A stretch of 64,000 nucleotides of DNA, taken from Allotamlana fucoidanivorans. Lineage in GTDB: Bacteria; Bacteroidota; Bacteroidia; Flavobacteriales; Flavobacteriaceae. The notes below the pieces were generated by a model. The model did not search any database. It saw only the letters and a program-made list of their open reading frames with translations, and had not been told where the DNA came from. The position numbers were made by a program, and so were the translations under genes. The number at the start of each line of letters is the position of its first letter. The stretch's first letter is position 1. Of this stretch, positions 27,554-36,471 are shown in pieces. The stretch spans positions 1 to 64,000 of the forward strand of contig NZ_VDCS01000010.1 of assembly GCF_006265225.1 (NCBI RefSeq). Direction: 5' to 3'.

Positions 27554-29416
27554 ATGAAAATTAAATATTCAATAGTTCTATTATCTCTTATTACAATTTC
27601 ATGTTTCAGCTCTTGTTCTGGCAAAGAAGAATCCACACAACCACCTAATATTGTTTGGATTACTTCTGAAGATAATTCAAAACATTACATGCGTTTGTTT
27701 GATGAACATGGCACCGAAGCTCCTAATATAGAAAAGTTAGCCAAAGGAGGCATCACTTATACCCATGCATTTTCAAATGCAGCGGTATGTAGTGCAGCCA
27801 GATCTACTTTAATCTCGGCATCGTACGGTCCTAGACTCGCCACTAACTACCACAGAAAGTTACAAAAAGTGCCCATGCCAGATGATGTTAAAATGTTTCC
27901 TTATTATTTAAAAAAAGCGGGGTATTACACGACCAATAATGCCAAAGAAGACTATAACATCATAAAACATGACAGCGTTTGGGACGAATCTTCAAAAAAA
28001 GCCACTTGGAAAAACAGAAACCTTGGTCAACCTTTTTTTCATGTGTTTAATATATTAACCACGCACGAAAGTAGATTACATTTTCCTGAATCGGCTATAA
28101 AAGAAGGCACCAAAACAAACCAAGATTCTTGTTTTATTTTTCCTAATCACCCTAAAACGGAACTATTCAAATATACGAACGCTCGTTATCGCGATCTTAT
28201 AAAAAAAATGGATGCACAAGTTGGGCAAGTCGTTGATGAGTTAGAAGCTGATGGGTTATTAGAAAACACCTTTATCTTCTATTTTGGTGATCATGGAGGT
28301 GTACTTCCTGGAAGCAAGGGTTATATCAATGAATCTGGCGTTCATGTACCTCTTGTGGTTTATATTCCACCAAAGTATAGAAACATGGTAGATAAAAAAC
28401 CCGGTTCAAAAGAAAATGGCTTTGTAAGTTTTATCGATTTTGGTCCAACGGTATTAAACTTAGCAGGAGCAAATATTCCAGAACATATTGATGGTAAACC
28501 TTTCTTAGGAAAAAACATAACCTCTAACGAGGTTTCAAAAAGAGATGAAACCTTTAGCTACGCTGATAGATTTGATGAAAAATACGACATTGTAAGAGCT
28601 ATCAGAAAAGGGAAATATAAATACGAAAGAAACTATCAACCCTTCAATTATGATGGTTTAATGAATAATTACCGCTACATACAATTAGGCTACCAAGAAT
28701 GGAAAGCGCTATATGAAGCAGGTAAATTGAATGACATACAGTCGCAATTTTTTGAAACCAAACTACCTGAAAGTCTTTATGATGTTGAGGCAGACCCTTA
28801 CGAAACAAATAACTTAGCTAATAACCCTGAGTATGCTGAAGTATTAGAAGATCTGCGTAGCAACCTAAATGAAAGAGTAAAAGGCATGCCTGATTTATCA
28901 TTCTATCCTGAGTTTTATTTGATAAATAACGCCTTTGATAATCCTGTTGCATTTGGTCAAGCACACAAATCTGAAATTGCTTCGTATGTAGATATTGCTA
29001 ACTTATCTTTATATCCATTCGATTCCATAAAGGATCAATTAGAACAAGCGTTAAATTCATCAGACCCATGGAAACGTTATTGGGCATTAATTACTTGCAG
29101 TCGTTTTAATACTGAAGCACTATCATTACAATCCGTTATAGAAGCCATTTCAAAAACGGATGATGAACTAATCAATAAGGTTAGAGCCTGGGAGTTTTTA
29201 GGATTAACTAGAGTTGATGACCCTGTAAAAGGTATGACCGATGCTTTATACGCATCAAAAGATTCAGCAGAGGCTTTATTAATTTTAAACTCTATGGTTT
29301 TAATGAAAGACGACTTTAAAAAATCTTATACATTTAATATAGACACCAATAATATGGACACCGAGGTTAGTCAAAACTCAGAAGTAATGAGACGCCTTGA
29401 GTATTTCAACAAATAG
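27554..29416 (+). CDS. S1-family sulfatase lipoprotein with C-terminal helical extension
   Basis: A 620-residue sulfatase with a lipobox ending at C21 (CFSSC). The formylglycine site is C79-S-A-A-R83, the accepted C-x-A-x-R variant. IVWITSEDNS precedes it and FYFGDHGGVLPGSKG supplies the later metal ligands; this spacing resembles the heparan-sulfatase-like branch. Residues about 485-600 form a helical, HEAT-like extension after the catalytic fold. It is co-transcribed with the preceding GH29 and ends at a strong terminator. Confidence 0.9.
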   Translation: MKIKYSIVLLSLITISCFSSCSGKEESTQPPNIVWITSEDNSKHYMRLFDEHGTEAPNIEKLAKGGITYTHAFSNAAVCSAARSTLISASYGPRLATNYHRKLQKVPMPDDVKMFPYYLKKAGYYTTNNAKEDYNIIKHDSVWDESSKKATWKNRNLGQPFFHVFNILTTHESRLHFPESAIKEGTKTNQDSCFIFPNHPKTELFKYTNARYRDLIKKMDAQVGQVVDELEADGLLENTFIFYFGDHGGVLPGSKGYINESGVHVPLVVYIPPKYRNMVDKKPGSKENGFVSFIDFGPTVLNLAGANIPEHIDGKPFLGKNITSNEVSKRDETFSYADRFDEKYDIVRAIRKGKYKYERNYQPFNYDGLMNNYRYIQLGYQEWKALYEAGKLNDIQSQFFETKLPESLYDVEADPYETNNLANNPEYAEVLEDLRSNLNERVKGMPDLSFYPEFYLINNAFDNPVAFGQAHKSEIASYVDIANLSLYPFDSIKDQLEQALNSSDPWKRYWALITCSRFNTEALSLQSVIEAISKTDDELINKVRAWEFLGLTRVDDPVKGMTDALYASKDSAEALLILNSMVLMKDDFKKSYTFNIDTNNMDTEVSQNSEVMRRLEYFNK

Positions 29417-29445
29417 TCCATTTTAAGTTAAAATATAAAATACAT

Positions 29446-29485
29446 GCGAGCTAAATTCCCGTTTTGGTTTTAGCTCGCTTTTTTT
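29446..29485 (+). terminator. Rho-independent terminator after the GH29-sulfatase pair
   Basis: A perfect 10-bp stem, GCGAGCTAAA (29446-29455) and TTTAGCTCGC (29469-29478), is followed by seven T residues. It ends the rightward carbohydrate unit and marks the right border of the cluster. Confidence 0.85.
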
Positions 29486-29565
29486 ATAAGATTGTCATTT
29501 AATGTAGTCTACAATTTTATTTAGTTCTGCCTCATTAGTACTCCTCTAATTACGCTAAAATCATT

Positions 29566-29573
29566 TACTTTTG
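29566..29573 (+). promoter_or_regulatory. -7 element TACTTTTG of the RNA methyltransferase gene
   Basis: TACTTTTG fits TAnnTTTG and lies 10 bases before the ATG at 29584, giving a very short leader. No -33 box was recognised. Confidence 0.4.
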
Positions 29574-29583
29574 TACCATACTT

Positions 29584-30378
29584 ATGAAACAGATATTTAG
29601 CACTCAAAACACGTATATCAAGCAGCTCGTTCATCTTAAAGAAAAGTCGCGTGAACGCCGTAGACAAGGGCTGTTTTTAATTGAGGGGAAACGTGAAATA
29701 ACGCTAGCTATAAAAGGTGGTTATGCACTTACAACCATTCTTTTTTCGCCTGATTTATTCCCTTCAAACAAATTAAAAACACTTAATTATGATCATGTTG
29801 ACCTTATAGAGGTTTCTAAAGAGGTGTATCAAAAACTTGCGCATAGAGATACTACTGAAGGCGTTATAGCTGTTGCAAAAAACAAGTTGCACGGTTTAGA
29901 AAACTTAAATTTCAGGCAAGAACATCCTTTAATTTTAGTAGCTGAAGCTCCTGAAAAACCTGGAAATATTGGTGCACTTTTACGCACTGCAGACGCCGCT
30001 CATGTTGATGCTGTTATCATTGCCAATCCCAAAACCGATTTATATAACCCAAATATTATACGGTCTAGTGTGGGCTGCGTTTTTACCAATAGTATTGCTA
30101 CTGGAACAACAACCGAAATCATTGATTTTTTAAAACAACAGCACATTAACATCTACTGTGCAGCCTTACAAGCTTCTGTGCCTTATCACACACAAAACTT
30201 CACAGAACCTACTGCCATTGTTGTAGGAACTGAAGCCACAGGATTAAGCGAGGCATGGCTAAAACATTCAAAACAAAATATCATAATCCCCATGCAAGGC
30301 GAAATTGATTCTATGAATGTTTCGGTTGCGGCAGGAATCCTTATTTTTGAAGCCAAAAGACAACGAAATTTTAAATAA
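29584..30378 (+). CDS. SPOUT-family RNA 2'-O-methyltransferase (TrmH/SpoU type)
   Basis: A 264-residue protein with an N-terminal SpoU substrate-binding domain (FLIEGKREITLA) and a C-terminal knotted SPOUT domain. The three SpoU motifs are visible: PGNIGALLRTADA, VVGTEATGLSEAW and IPMQGEIDSMNVSVAAGIL. These bind S-adenosylmethionine and the target ribose in rRNA or tRNA. The target nucleotide cannot be read from the sequence; 23S rRNA is common for this subgroup. A second SPOUT gene (trmH) lies at 40.7 kb. Confidence 0.9.
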   Translation: MKQIFSTQNTYIKQLVHLKEKSRERRRQGLFLIEGKREITLAIKGGYALTTILFSPDLFPSNKLKTLNYDHVDLIEVSKEVYQKLAHRDTTEGVIAVAKNKLHGLENLNFRQEHPLILVAEAPEKPGNIGALLRTADAAHVDAVIIANPKTDLYNPNIIRSSVGCVFTNSIATGTTTEIIDFLKQQHINIYCAALQASVPYHTQNFTEPTAIVVGTEATGLSEAWLKHSKQNIIIPMQGEIDSMNVSVAAGILIFEAKRQRNFK

Positions 30379-30412
30379 AACGAACGTCGAAAGATGTTTA
30401 AAGTTCTGAAAC

Positions 30413-31645
30413 ATGACCGCCAACACCCTTTTTTATATCATAATAGGCATCATTATTATCAACTTTGTTATTGATAAAGTTATTGATGCACTTAATGCCA
30501 ACCATTTTAACGATGCACTTCCTGAAGAGCTGCAAGATGTTTACGACGATACCGAATACAAAACATCTCAACAATACAAAAACACTAACTACAAATTTGG
30601 AATCATCACCTCAACATTTTCTATAGTATTGACGCTGGGCTTTTTGTTTTTTGACGGCTTTGAATGGGTAGACCAAATTGCCAGAAATTTTTCTAACAAC
30701 TCCGTAATTATTGCTTTAATTTTCTTCGGAATTATTATGATTGGCAGTGATATAATCACCACGCCGTTTTCATATTATAGCACCTTTGTTATTGAAGAAA
30801 AATTTGGCTTCAACAAAACAACAAAACGCACTTTTTTTATTGACAAATTAAAAGGTTGGCTAATGATGGCCGTTATTGGCGGACTCATTTTATCATTAAT
30901 TATCTGGTTTTATGAAGCTACAGGCAAAAATTTCTGGATTTATGCTTGGGCGCTTATCGCGGCGTTTACCATTTTTATGAATATGTTTTATTCTAAACTT
31001 ATTGTACCGTTATTCAATAAGCAAACACCTTTAGAATCAGGTGATTTACGAGATAAAATATCAACATATGCGCAAAGCGTTGGTTTTAAACTGGATAAAA
31101 TATTTATAATTGACGGTTCAAAAAGAAGCACCAAAGCTAATGCCTATTTTTCTGGCTTTGGCAGTGAAAAACGTGTCACACTTTATGATACCCTAATTAA
31201 TGATTTAGATGACGAAGAAATTGTTGCCGTATTAGCTCATGAAGTAGGACATTATAAGAGGAAGCACATTATATTCAACCTAGTTACGTCCATTCTATTA
31301 ACAGGTTTAACCTTATTTATACTTGCTTTATTTATTGGAAACCCACTGTTATCGCAAGCTATTGGTGTGGAAACCCCTAGTTTTCATATTGGACTTATTG
31401 CCTTTGGGTTATTATACGCTCCTATTTCTGAAATTACTGGACTCATCATGAATGTGTTTTCTAGAAAGTTTGAATACCAGGCTGATGATTACGCCAAAAA
31501 CACTTATAAAGCAGAGCCTTTAATTACTTCTTTAAAAAAATTATCAAAAAACAGTTTAAGCAATTTAACTCCACATCCTGCCTATGTGTTTATGCATTAC
31601 TCGCATCCCACCCTATTGCAACGCATCAAAAACCTAAAAAAATAA
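30413..31645 (+). CDS. M48 metallopeptidase, Ste24/CAAX prenyl protease-like
   Basis: A 410-residue integral membrane protease. The zinc site is H276-E-V-G-H280 in VLAHEVGHYKRKH, with the third ligand in FEYQADDYA. Several hydrophobic spans and an N-terminal CAAX-protease region (VIEEKFGFNKTT) match Ste24 homologues. In bacteria these enzymes are thought to act in membrane protein quality control; a prenylated substrate is unlikely. It ends two bases from the convergent hutI stop, leaving no room for a separate terminator. Confidence 0.9.
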   Translation: MTANTLFYIIIGIIIINFVIDKVIDALNANHFNDALPEELQDVYDDTEYKTSQQYKNTNYKFGIITSTFSIVLTLGFLFFDGFEWVDQIARNFSNNSVIIALIFFGIIMIGSDIITTPFSYYSTFVIEEKFGFNKTTKRTFFIDKLKGWLMMAVIGGLILSLIIWFYEATGKNFWIYAWALIAAFTIFMNMFYSKLIVPLFNKQTPLESGDLRDKISTYAQSVGFKLDKIFIIDGSKRSTKANAYFSGFGSEKRVTLYDTLINDLDDEEIVAVLAHEVGHYKRKHIIFNLVTSILLTGLTLFILALFIGNPLLSQAIGVETPSFHIGLIAFGLLYAPISEITGLIMNVFSRKFEYQADDYAKNTYKAEPLITSLKKLSKNSLSNLTPHPAYVFMHYSHPTLLQRIKNLKK

Positions 31646-31647
31646 AC

Positions 31648-32883
31648 TTAAATTTTCTTGCCATTAAGGTAAACCTGTTCAATAGCATTGGTTCCGAAAT
31701 GATAAGGTAAAGCGTAAATAGAGTTTAAGGGTTTGGTTAGAAAGAGGTTTGCTTTTTTTCCAATAGAAATACTTCCTACTTCACTTTCTAGCCCCATAGC
31801 ATAAGCTCCATTTATTGTGGCTGCGTTAATAGCTTCTTCAGGGGTTAACTTCATTTTGATGCAAGCCGCTGATACTACAAAATTCATATTACCTGATGGC
31901 GCAGAACCCGGATTATAATCTGTTGCTAAAGCCAATGGCAAACCAGCGTCAATAATAGCTCGCCCTGGCGTGTAAGGTATCCCCAAAAAAAATGAGCATC
32001 CAGGTAAAGCCACAGGCATAGTTGTTGAATCTTTCAGCGCAGTAATATCTTTAGGACTTAACACCTCCAAATGATCTACAGAAAGAGCTTTATGTTGCAC
32101 ACCAACTTGAACACCGCCAATTGATGTAAACTGATTGACATGTATTTTGGATTGTATTCCATATTTTTTCCCAGCCTTTATAATCGTTGCCGTTTCTTCT
32201 ACTGAGAAGTATCCTTTTTCGCAAAACACATCAATAAAATCGGCTAAATTTTCTTTAGCTATTTTTGGAAGCATATCGTCTATTACCAATTGCACATACT
32301 CCTTTTGATTATTTTTAAAGGCATTGGGTACAGCATGAGCCCCTAAAAATGTTGCCTTAATAGGAATGTTATACTCTTGCTTTAGTCGCTTTATAACTCT
32401 AAGCATTTTAATTTCGGCATCAGTGGTAAGTCCGTAACCCGACTTTATTTCAACAGCTCCAGTACCTAAGGCAATAATTTCTTCAAGTCTCGTTTTACTT
32501 TGTGCATACAAATCCTCCTCAGTGGTTTCTTGTAATGTCTTGGCAGAATTTAAAATACCTCCTCCTTTACTAGCAATATCTTGATAAGATAACCCATTAA
32601 TCTTATCAACAAATTCGGTTTCCCTATTACCTGCGTAAACCAAATGTGTGTGTGAATCACACCATGAAGGTAAAATCATTTTACCCGATGCATCCACGGT
32701 TTCATCAACTTCTACCCCTGGACAAACTTCCATTTTACCAAACTCCTTGATAATACCATCATCTATCAACAAAAAGGCATGTGCTATTTGAGGTAAAAGA
32801 TCCATTTCTTGGCCAGCCACATATTTTACGTCAGTTGGTCTTACCTGAACTAAAGCCTTAATATTTTTAAAAAGTATTCGCAT
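31648..32883 (-). CDS. hutI: Imidazolonepropionase
   Basis: A 411-residue amidohydrolase-superfamily enzyme catalysing the third step of histidine degradation, imidazolone-5-propionate to N-formimino-L-glutamate. The metal-binding H-x-H is in CDSHTHLVYAGNRETEF. Further family motifs are EIKSGYGL, AHAVPNAF, HVNQF and ATDYNPGS. Its ATG shares one base with the hutU stop (TAATG), indicating translational coupling. Third gene of hutH-hutU-hutI. Confidence 0.96.
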   Translation of the reverse strand: MRILFKNIKALVQVRPTDVKYVAGQEMDLLPQIAHAFLLIDDGIIKEFGKMEVCPGVEVDETVDASGKMILPSWCDSHTHLVYAGNRETEFVDKINGLSYQDIASKGGGILNSAKTLQETTEEDLYAQSKTRLEEIIALGTGAVEIKSGYGLTTDAEIKMLRVIKRLKQEYNIPIKATFLGAHAVPNAFKNNQKEYVQLVIDDMLPKIAKENLADFIDVFCEKGYFSVEETATIIKAGKKYGIQSKIHVNQFTSIGGVQVGVQHKALSVDHLEVLSPKDITALKDSTTMPVALPGCSFFLGIPYTPGRAIIDAGLPLALATDYNPGSAPSGNMNFVVSAACIKMKLTPEEAINAATINGAYAMGLESEVGSISIGKKANLFLTKPLNSIYALPYHFGTNAIEQVYLNGKKI

Positions 32884-34880
32884 TAGAATAAGTTTTCTAG
32901 TAATTCCTCCTCAACTAAATTAGGTAATGTAACTTGTAATTCTGGCGTTCTGTCCATTTCTCTTTTTATAGCAAAAAGCGCTTCGTTATTTCTTGCCCAA
33001 CTTCGTCTAGCAATACCGTTATTCACGTCAAAAAACAGCATGCCTTTAAGGCGTTCTTCAGCTTCATCAGACCCGTCTAACAACATACCAAAACCACCAT
33101 TAATTACTTCTCCCCAACCTACGCCTCCACCATTGTGAATAGACACCCAGGTTGCACCTCTAAAACTATCTCCAATCACATTTTGAATGGCCATATCTGC
33201 CGTAAATTGACTGCCATCATATATGTTTGAGGTTTCCCGATAAGGCGAATCTGTACCACTTACGTCATGATGATCGCGGCCCAATACTACAGGACCTATC
33301 TCCACATTTGCTATAGCTTTATTAAAGGCTAGGGCTATTTTAGCCCGACCCTCAGCATCCGCATACAAGATACGTGCTTGCGACCCAACAACCAATTTAT
33401 TTTTTTTAGCATCTTGAATCCAAGTCACATTATCTTGCATTTGAAGTTGAATTTCTTCAGGTGCATGTTTCATAATGTCCTGAAGGACTTGCTTAGCAAT
33501 TTCATCTGTTTTATCTAAATCTTCAGGGTTTCCAGAGGTACACACCCATCGAAATGGCCCGAAACCGTAGTCAAAACACATAGGTCCTAAAATATCTTGA
33601 ACGTAAGATGGGTATTTAAAATCTATACCATTTGCAGCCATAACATCGGCTCCCGCTCTTGACGCTTCTAATAAAAAAGCATTTCCATAATCAAAAAAAT
33701 AAGTGCCTTTTGCTGCATGACGGTTTATGGCTGCAGCATGTCGTTTTAGAGAAGCCTGAACTTGTACCTTAAATTTTTCAGGTTCATTTTTTATCATTTC
33801 ATTGGCTGCATTGTAGGATAACCCAACAGGATAATAGCCTCCTGTCCACGGTATGTGTAAAGACGTTTGGTCTGATCCTAAATGCACAAAAATATCCTCT
33901 GTATCAAAACGTTCCCAAACCTCAACCACGTTACCTATAAAAGCTATAGAAACCACTTCAGAATTTGCTTGCGCCTCCTTAACCCGATTTACTAAATCAT
34001 CTAAATTATGTGTTAAGACATCCACCCAGCCTTGTTCAAAACGTTTTTTAGCCGCCTTTTCATTAACCTCAGCACAAACGGTAATGCACCCTGCAATATT
34101 ACCTGCTTTGGGTTGCGCACCACTCATACCCCCCAACCCCGCAGTTAAAAACACTTTGCCTGCCGAAGTTTCATCCTTTAAAAGCACTTTTCTAAAGGCA
34201 TTCATAATGGTAATTGTGGTTCCGTGTACAATACCTTGTGGGCCTATGTACATAAAAGATCCCGCTGTCATTTGTCCGTATTGGGTTACACCAAGCGCAT
34301 TGTATTTTTCCCAGTGGTCTGGTTTTGAATAATTAGGAATCATCATACCATTGGTAACCACGACGCGCGGGGCATTTTTTGAAGATGGAAATAACCCCAT
34401 AGGGTGCCCAGAATACATATGCAAACTTTGCGTTTCTGTCATATTGGCCAGATATTGCATGGTTAATAGATACTGAGCCCAATTTTGAAACACTGCACCG
34501 TTACCGCCGTATGTTATTAATTCTTCAGGATGTTGCGCTACAACTGGATCAAGGTTATTTTGAATCATTAACATAATGGCAGCTGCTTGACTACATTGAG
34601 CGGGATATTCTTCAATTGGTCTAGCATACATGGTATATTTAGGCTTAAACCTATACATATATATTCTACCGAAATCTTTCAGTTCCTGAGCAAATTCAAC
34701 TGCTAAAATCGCATGCCACTTTTTAGGAAAATAACGCAAGGCATTACGCACTGCCAACTGTTTTTCTTTTTTTGAAAGTATATCTTTTCGTTTAGGCGCA
34801 TGATTTACGTTATCACTGTAAGTAAACTTTTCTGGAAGTTCCTTAGGAATACCTTGTAATATGTCTTCTCTAAATGTCAT
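32883..34880 (-). CDS. hutU: Urocanate hydratase
   Basis: About 665 residues from ATG 34880; a TTG two codons upstream is less likely. It converts urocanate to imidazolonepropionate using tightly bound NAD+. Family signatures include YGGNGAVFQNWAQY, QMTAGSFMYIGPQGIVHG, the NAD region GLGGMSGAQPKAG, and the active-site cysteine in FRWVCTSGNPED. The length is over 100 residues more than classical HutU of about 555, typical of the longer form in Bacteroidota. Second gene of the hut operon. Confidence 0.96.
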   Translation of the reverse strand: MTFREDILQGIPKELPEKFTYSDNVNHAPKRKDILSKKEKQLAVRNALRYFPKKWHAILAVEFAQELKDFGRIYMYRFKPKYTMYARPIEEYPAQCSQAAAIMLMIQNNLDPVVAQHPEELITYGGNGAVFQNWAQYLLTMQYLANMTETQSLHMYSGHPMGLFPSSKNAPRVVVTNGMMIPNYSKPDHWEKYNALGVTQYGQMTAGSFMYIGPQGIVHGTTITIMNAFRKVLLKDETSAGKVFLTAGLGGMSGAQPKAGNIAGCITVCAEVNEKAAKKRFEQGWVDVLTHNLDDLVNRVKEAQANSEVVSIAFIGNVVEVWERFDTEDIFVHLGSDQTSLHIPWTGGYYPVGLSYNAANEMIKNEPEKFKVQVQASLKRHAAAINRHAAKGTYFFDYGNAFLLEASRAGADVMAANGIDFKYPSYVQDILGPMCFDYGFGPFRWVCTSGNPEDLDKTDEIAKQVLQDIMKHAPEEIQLQMQDNVTWIQDAKKNKLVVGSQARILYADAEGRAKIALAFNKAIANVEIGPVVLGRDHHDVSGTDSPYRETSNIYDGSQFTADMAIQNVIGDSFRGATWVSIHNGGGVGWGEVINGGFGMLLDGSDEAEERLKGMLFFDVNNGIARRSWARNNEALFAIKREMDRTPELQVTLPNLVEEELLENLF

Positions 34881-34889
34881 AATCAAATG

Positions 34890-36380
34890 TTATTTTACTC
34901 TAAACAACTGCTGCTTCACCAAATGAATAATGGCTTTAATATCATCTTTTAAAAGGCGATCTTCTTCTAGCTTGGCCACCTTACTTCTTACCAGTTTAAA
35001 ATTGTCTTCTAATATTTCTGAAAACGTATTGGGGCGCCTAAACTCCATAGCCTGCGTGGCGTACATAATTTCTATCGCTAAGATTTTTTCAAGATTTTCT
35101 AAAATCTGATTAAACTTACGTCCAGAAATACTTCCCATAGACACATGATCTTCTTGACCTAATGAGGTAGGAATACTATCTGCCGATGGCGGAAAACACA
35201 AAGACTTATTTTCTGTAACCAAAGCTGCTGTAGTATATTGTGGTATCATAAAACCAGAATTGAGGCCTCCACTTTCTGTAAGCAACCGCGGTAAACCATA
35301 TTTTCCTTCTATCAATAAATAACACCTTCTATCAGCAATATTTCCCAACTCAGCGGCCGCCAACGCACCATAATCTAAAGCCATTGCCAAAGGTTGTCCG
35401 TGAAAATTTCCACCAGATATAGCCTCTGTTTCACTTAACACAACAGGGTTATCGGTCACAGCATTCATTTCTATTTCTGCTAGTTTTTTAAGGTGATAAT
35501 ATGCATTTCTTGAAGCACCATGAACTTGCGGAATACATCGCATGGAATACGGATCTTGAACACGTTCGCAATTTTCATGAGATTTAATATTATTGGAATT
35601 TTCAAACAACATTCTCATACGCTTGGCTACCGCTAAACTTCCTTTAAATGGACGAATGCTATGCAACAACTCTTTAAAAGGAGATTCACTGCCCTGATAA
35701 CCTTCTAAACTCATAGCTCCTGAAACATCGGCCAAATCAAGTAAATATTTCATTTTACTTAATCCTGTAATGGCATGTACCAAAATAAACTGCGTGCCGT
35801 TAATCAATGCTAACCCTTCTTTTGCCTTAAGTTTAATAGGTTCTAACCCGTGTGATTTTAAAACTTCCTTGGCAGCCACTTCTGTATCGTCAATCCAAAA
35901 CTCACCTTCCCCCAGTAGTGGTAAAAACAAATGAGACAATGGTGCTAAATCGCCAGATGCACCAACCGAGCCTTGTTCTGGTACCACAGGTACCATATCA
36001 TGTTCTATAAAATAAAGTATGCGTTCAACAACTTTTAATCGAATCCCTGAAAACCCCTGACACAACGCATGCACTTTACAAATCATCATAAGTTTAGACA
36101 GTTCTTTTGAAATAGGTTTTCCTACCCCAACTGCATGTGTGATTAGTAAATTCTTTTGGAGCAAATTAGTTTCCGATGGTGAAATTTTTACATCGCATAA
36201 AGGACCAAATCCTGTATTGATTCCATAAACAGCCTTGTTTGAAGCTACCAAACTATCAACCTTAGCACGGCATGATTCTATTTTTTCAATCGCCTCACTT
36301 GTTAGGATAGCTTTTAAATTACCATTGGCAATTTGACTCACTTTTTTTACAGTAAGTTTATCAATTCCGTATTTAAACAT
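34890..36380 (-). CDS. hutH: Histidine ammonia-lyase
   Basis: A 496-residue enzyme that deaminates L-histidine to urocanate. The MIO cofactor triad is A141-S142-G143 in GSVGASGDLAPLSH. YGINTGFGPL, NGTQ and the ARYSMRCIPQ-like segment QDPYSMRCIPQVHG are all present. It is the first gene of the hut operon, preceded by a good Bacteroidota promoter and divergent from a LysR-type regulator. The fourth-step enzymes (HutG or HutF/FTCD) are not in the window. Confidence 0.96.
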   Translation of the reverse strand: MFKYGIDKLTVKKVSQIANGNLKAILTSEAIEKIESCRAKVDSLVASNKAVYGINTGFGPLCDVKISPSETNLLQKNLLITHAVGVGKPISKELSKLMMICKVHALCQGFSGIRLKVVERILYFIEHDMVPVVPEQGSVGASGDLAPLSHLFLPLLGEGEFWIDDTEVAAKEVLKSHGLEPIKLKAKEGLALINGTQFILVHAITGLSKMKYLLDLADVSGAMSLEGYQGSESPFKELLHSIRPFKGSLAVAKRMRMLFENSNNIKSHENCERVQDPYSMRCIPQVHGASRNAYYHLKKLAEIEMNAVTDNPVVLSETEAISGGNFHGQPLAMALDYGALAAAELGNIADRRCYLLIEGKYGLPRLLTESGGLNSGFMIPQYTTAALVTENKSLCFPPSADSIPTSLGQEDHVSMGSISGRKFNQILENLEKILAIEIMYATQAMEFRRPNTFSEILEDNFKLVRSKVAKLEEDRLLKDDIKAIIHLVKQQLFRVK

Positions 36381-36404
36381 GACATCTTTAATATATCGTT
36401 GTTA

Positions 36405-36435
36405 CAAAATTATTCATAACTTTGATGCTTAACAA
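36405..36435 (-). promoter_or_regulatory. Promoter of the hut operon
   Basis: On the minus strand TTG (36435-36433) is followed by 20 bases and TAATTTTG (36412-36405), fitting TTTG/TTG-N19-21-TAnnTTTG. It would give a leader of about 19 nt before hutH. One copy of a 10-base repeat (36416-36425) lies inside the spacer. Confidence 0.6.
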
Positions 36436-36471
36436 GACTAATATAATCAACAAATAATAACTTTGAGTTAT
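36416..36471. promoter_or_regulatory. Candidate LysR operator: 41-bp-phased repeat plus palindrome
   Basis: ATAACTTTGA occurs at 36416-36425 and again at 36457-36466, 41 bases apart, about four helical turns. The second copy is part of the perfect palindrome ATAACT-TTG-AGTTAT (36457-36471), which contains a T-N11-A LysR box. The first copy sits between the hutH -33 and -7 boxes; the second covers the regulator's own start. This layout suits a tetrameric LysR protein repressing or activating hut and itself. Confidence 0.55.

Noticed and set aside
9429-29416. Cluster considered as a recently acquired genomic island
   Set aside because: No integrase, transposase, tRNA-proximal repeat or attachment site was seen at either border; base composition looks like the flanks.
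33853-34332. 159-codon plus-strand ORF inside hutU
   Set aside because: It is antisense to a strongly conserved urocanate hydratase region, has low-complexity Ser/Thr/Pro composition and no family resemblance.
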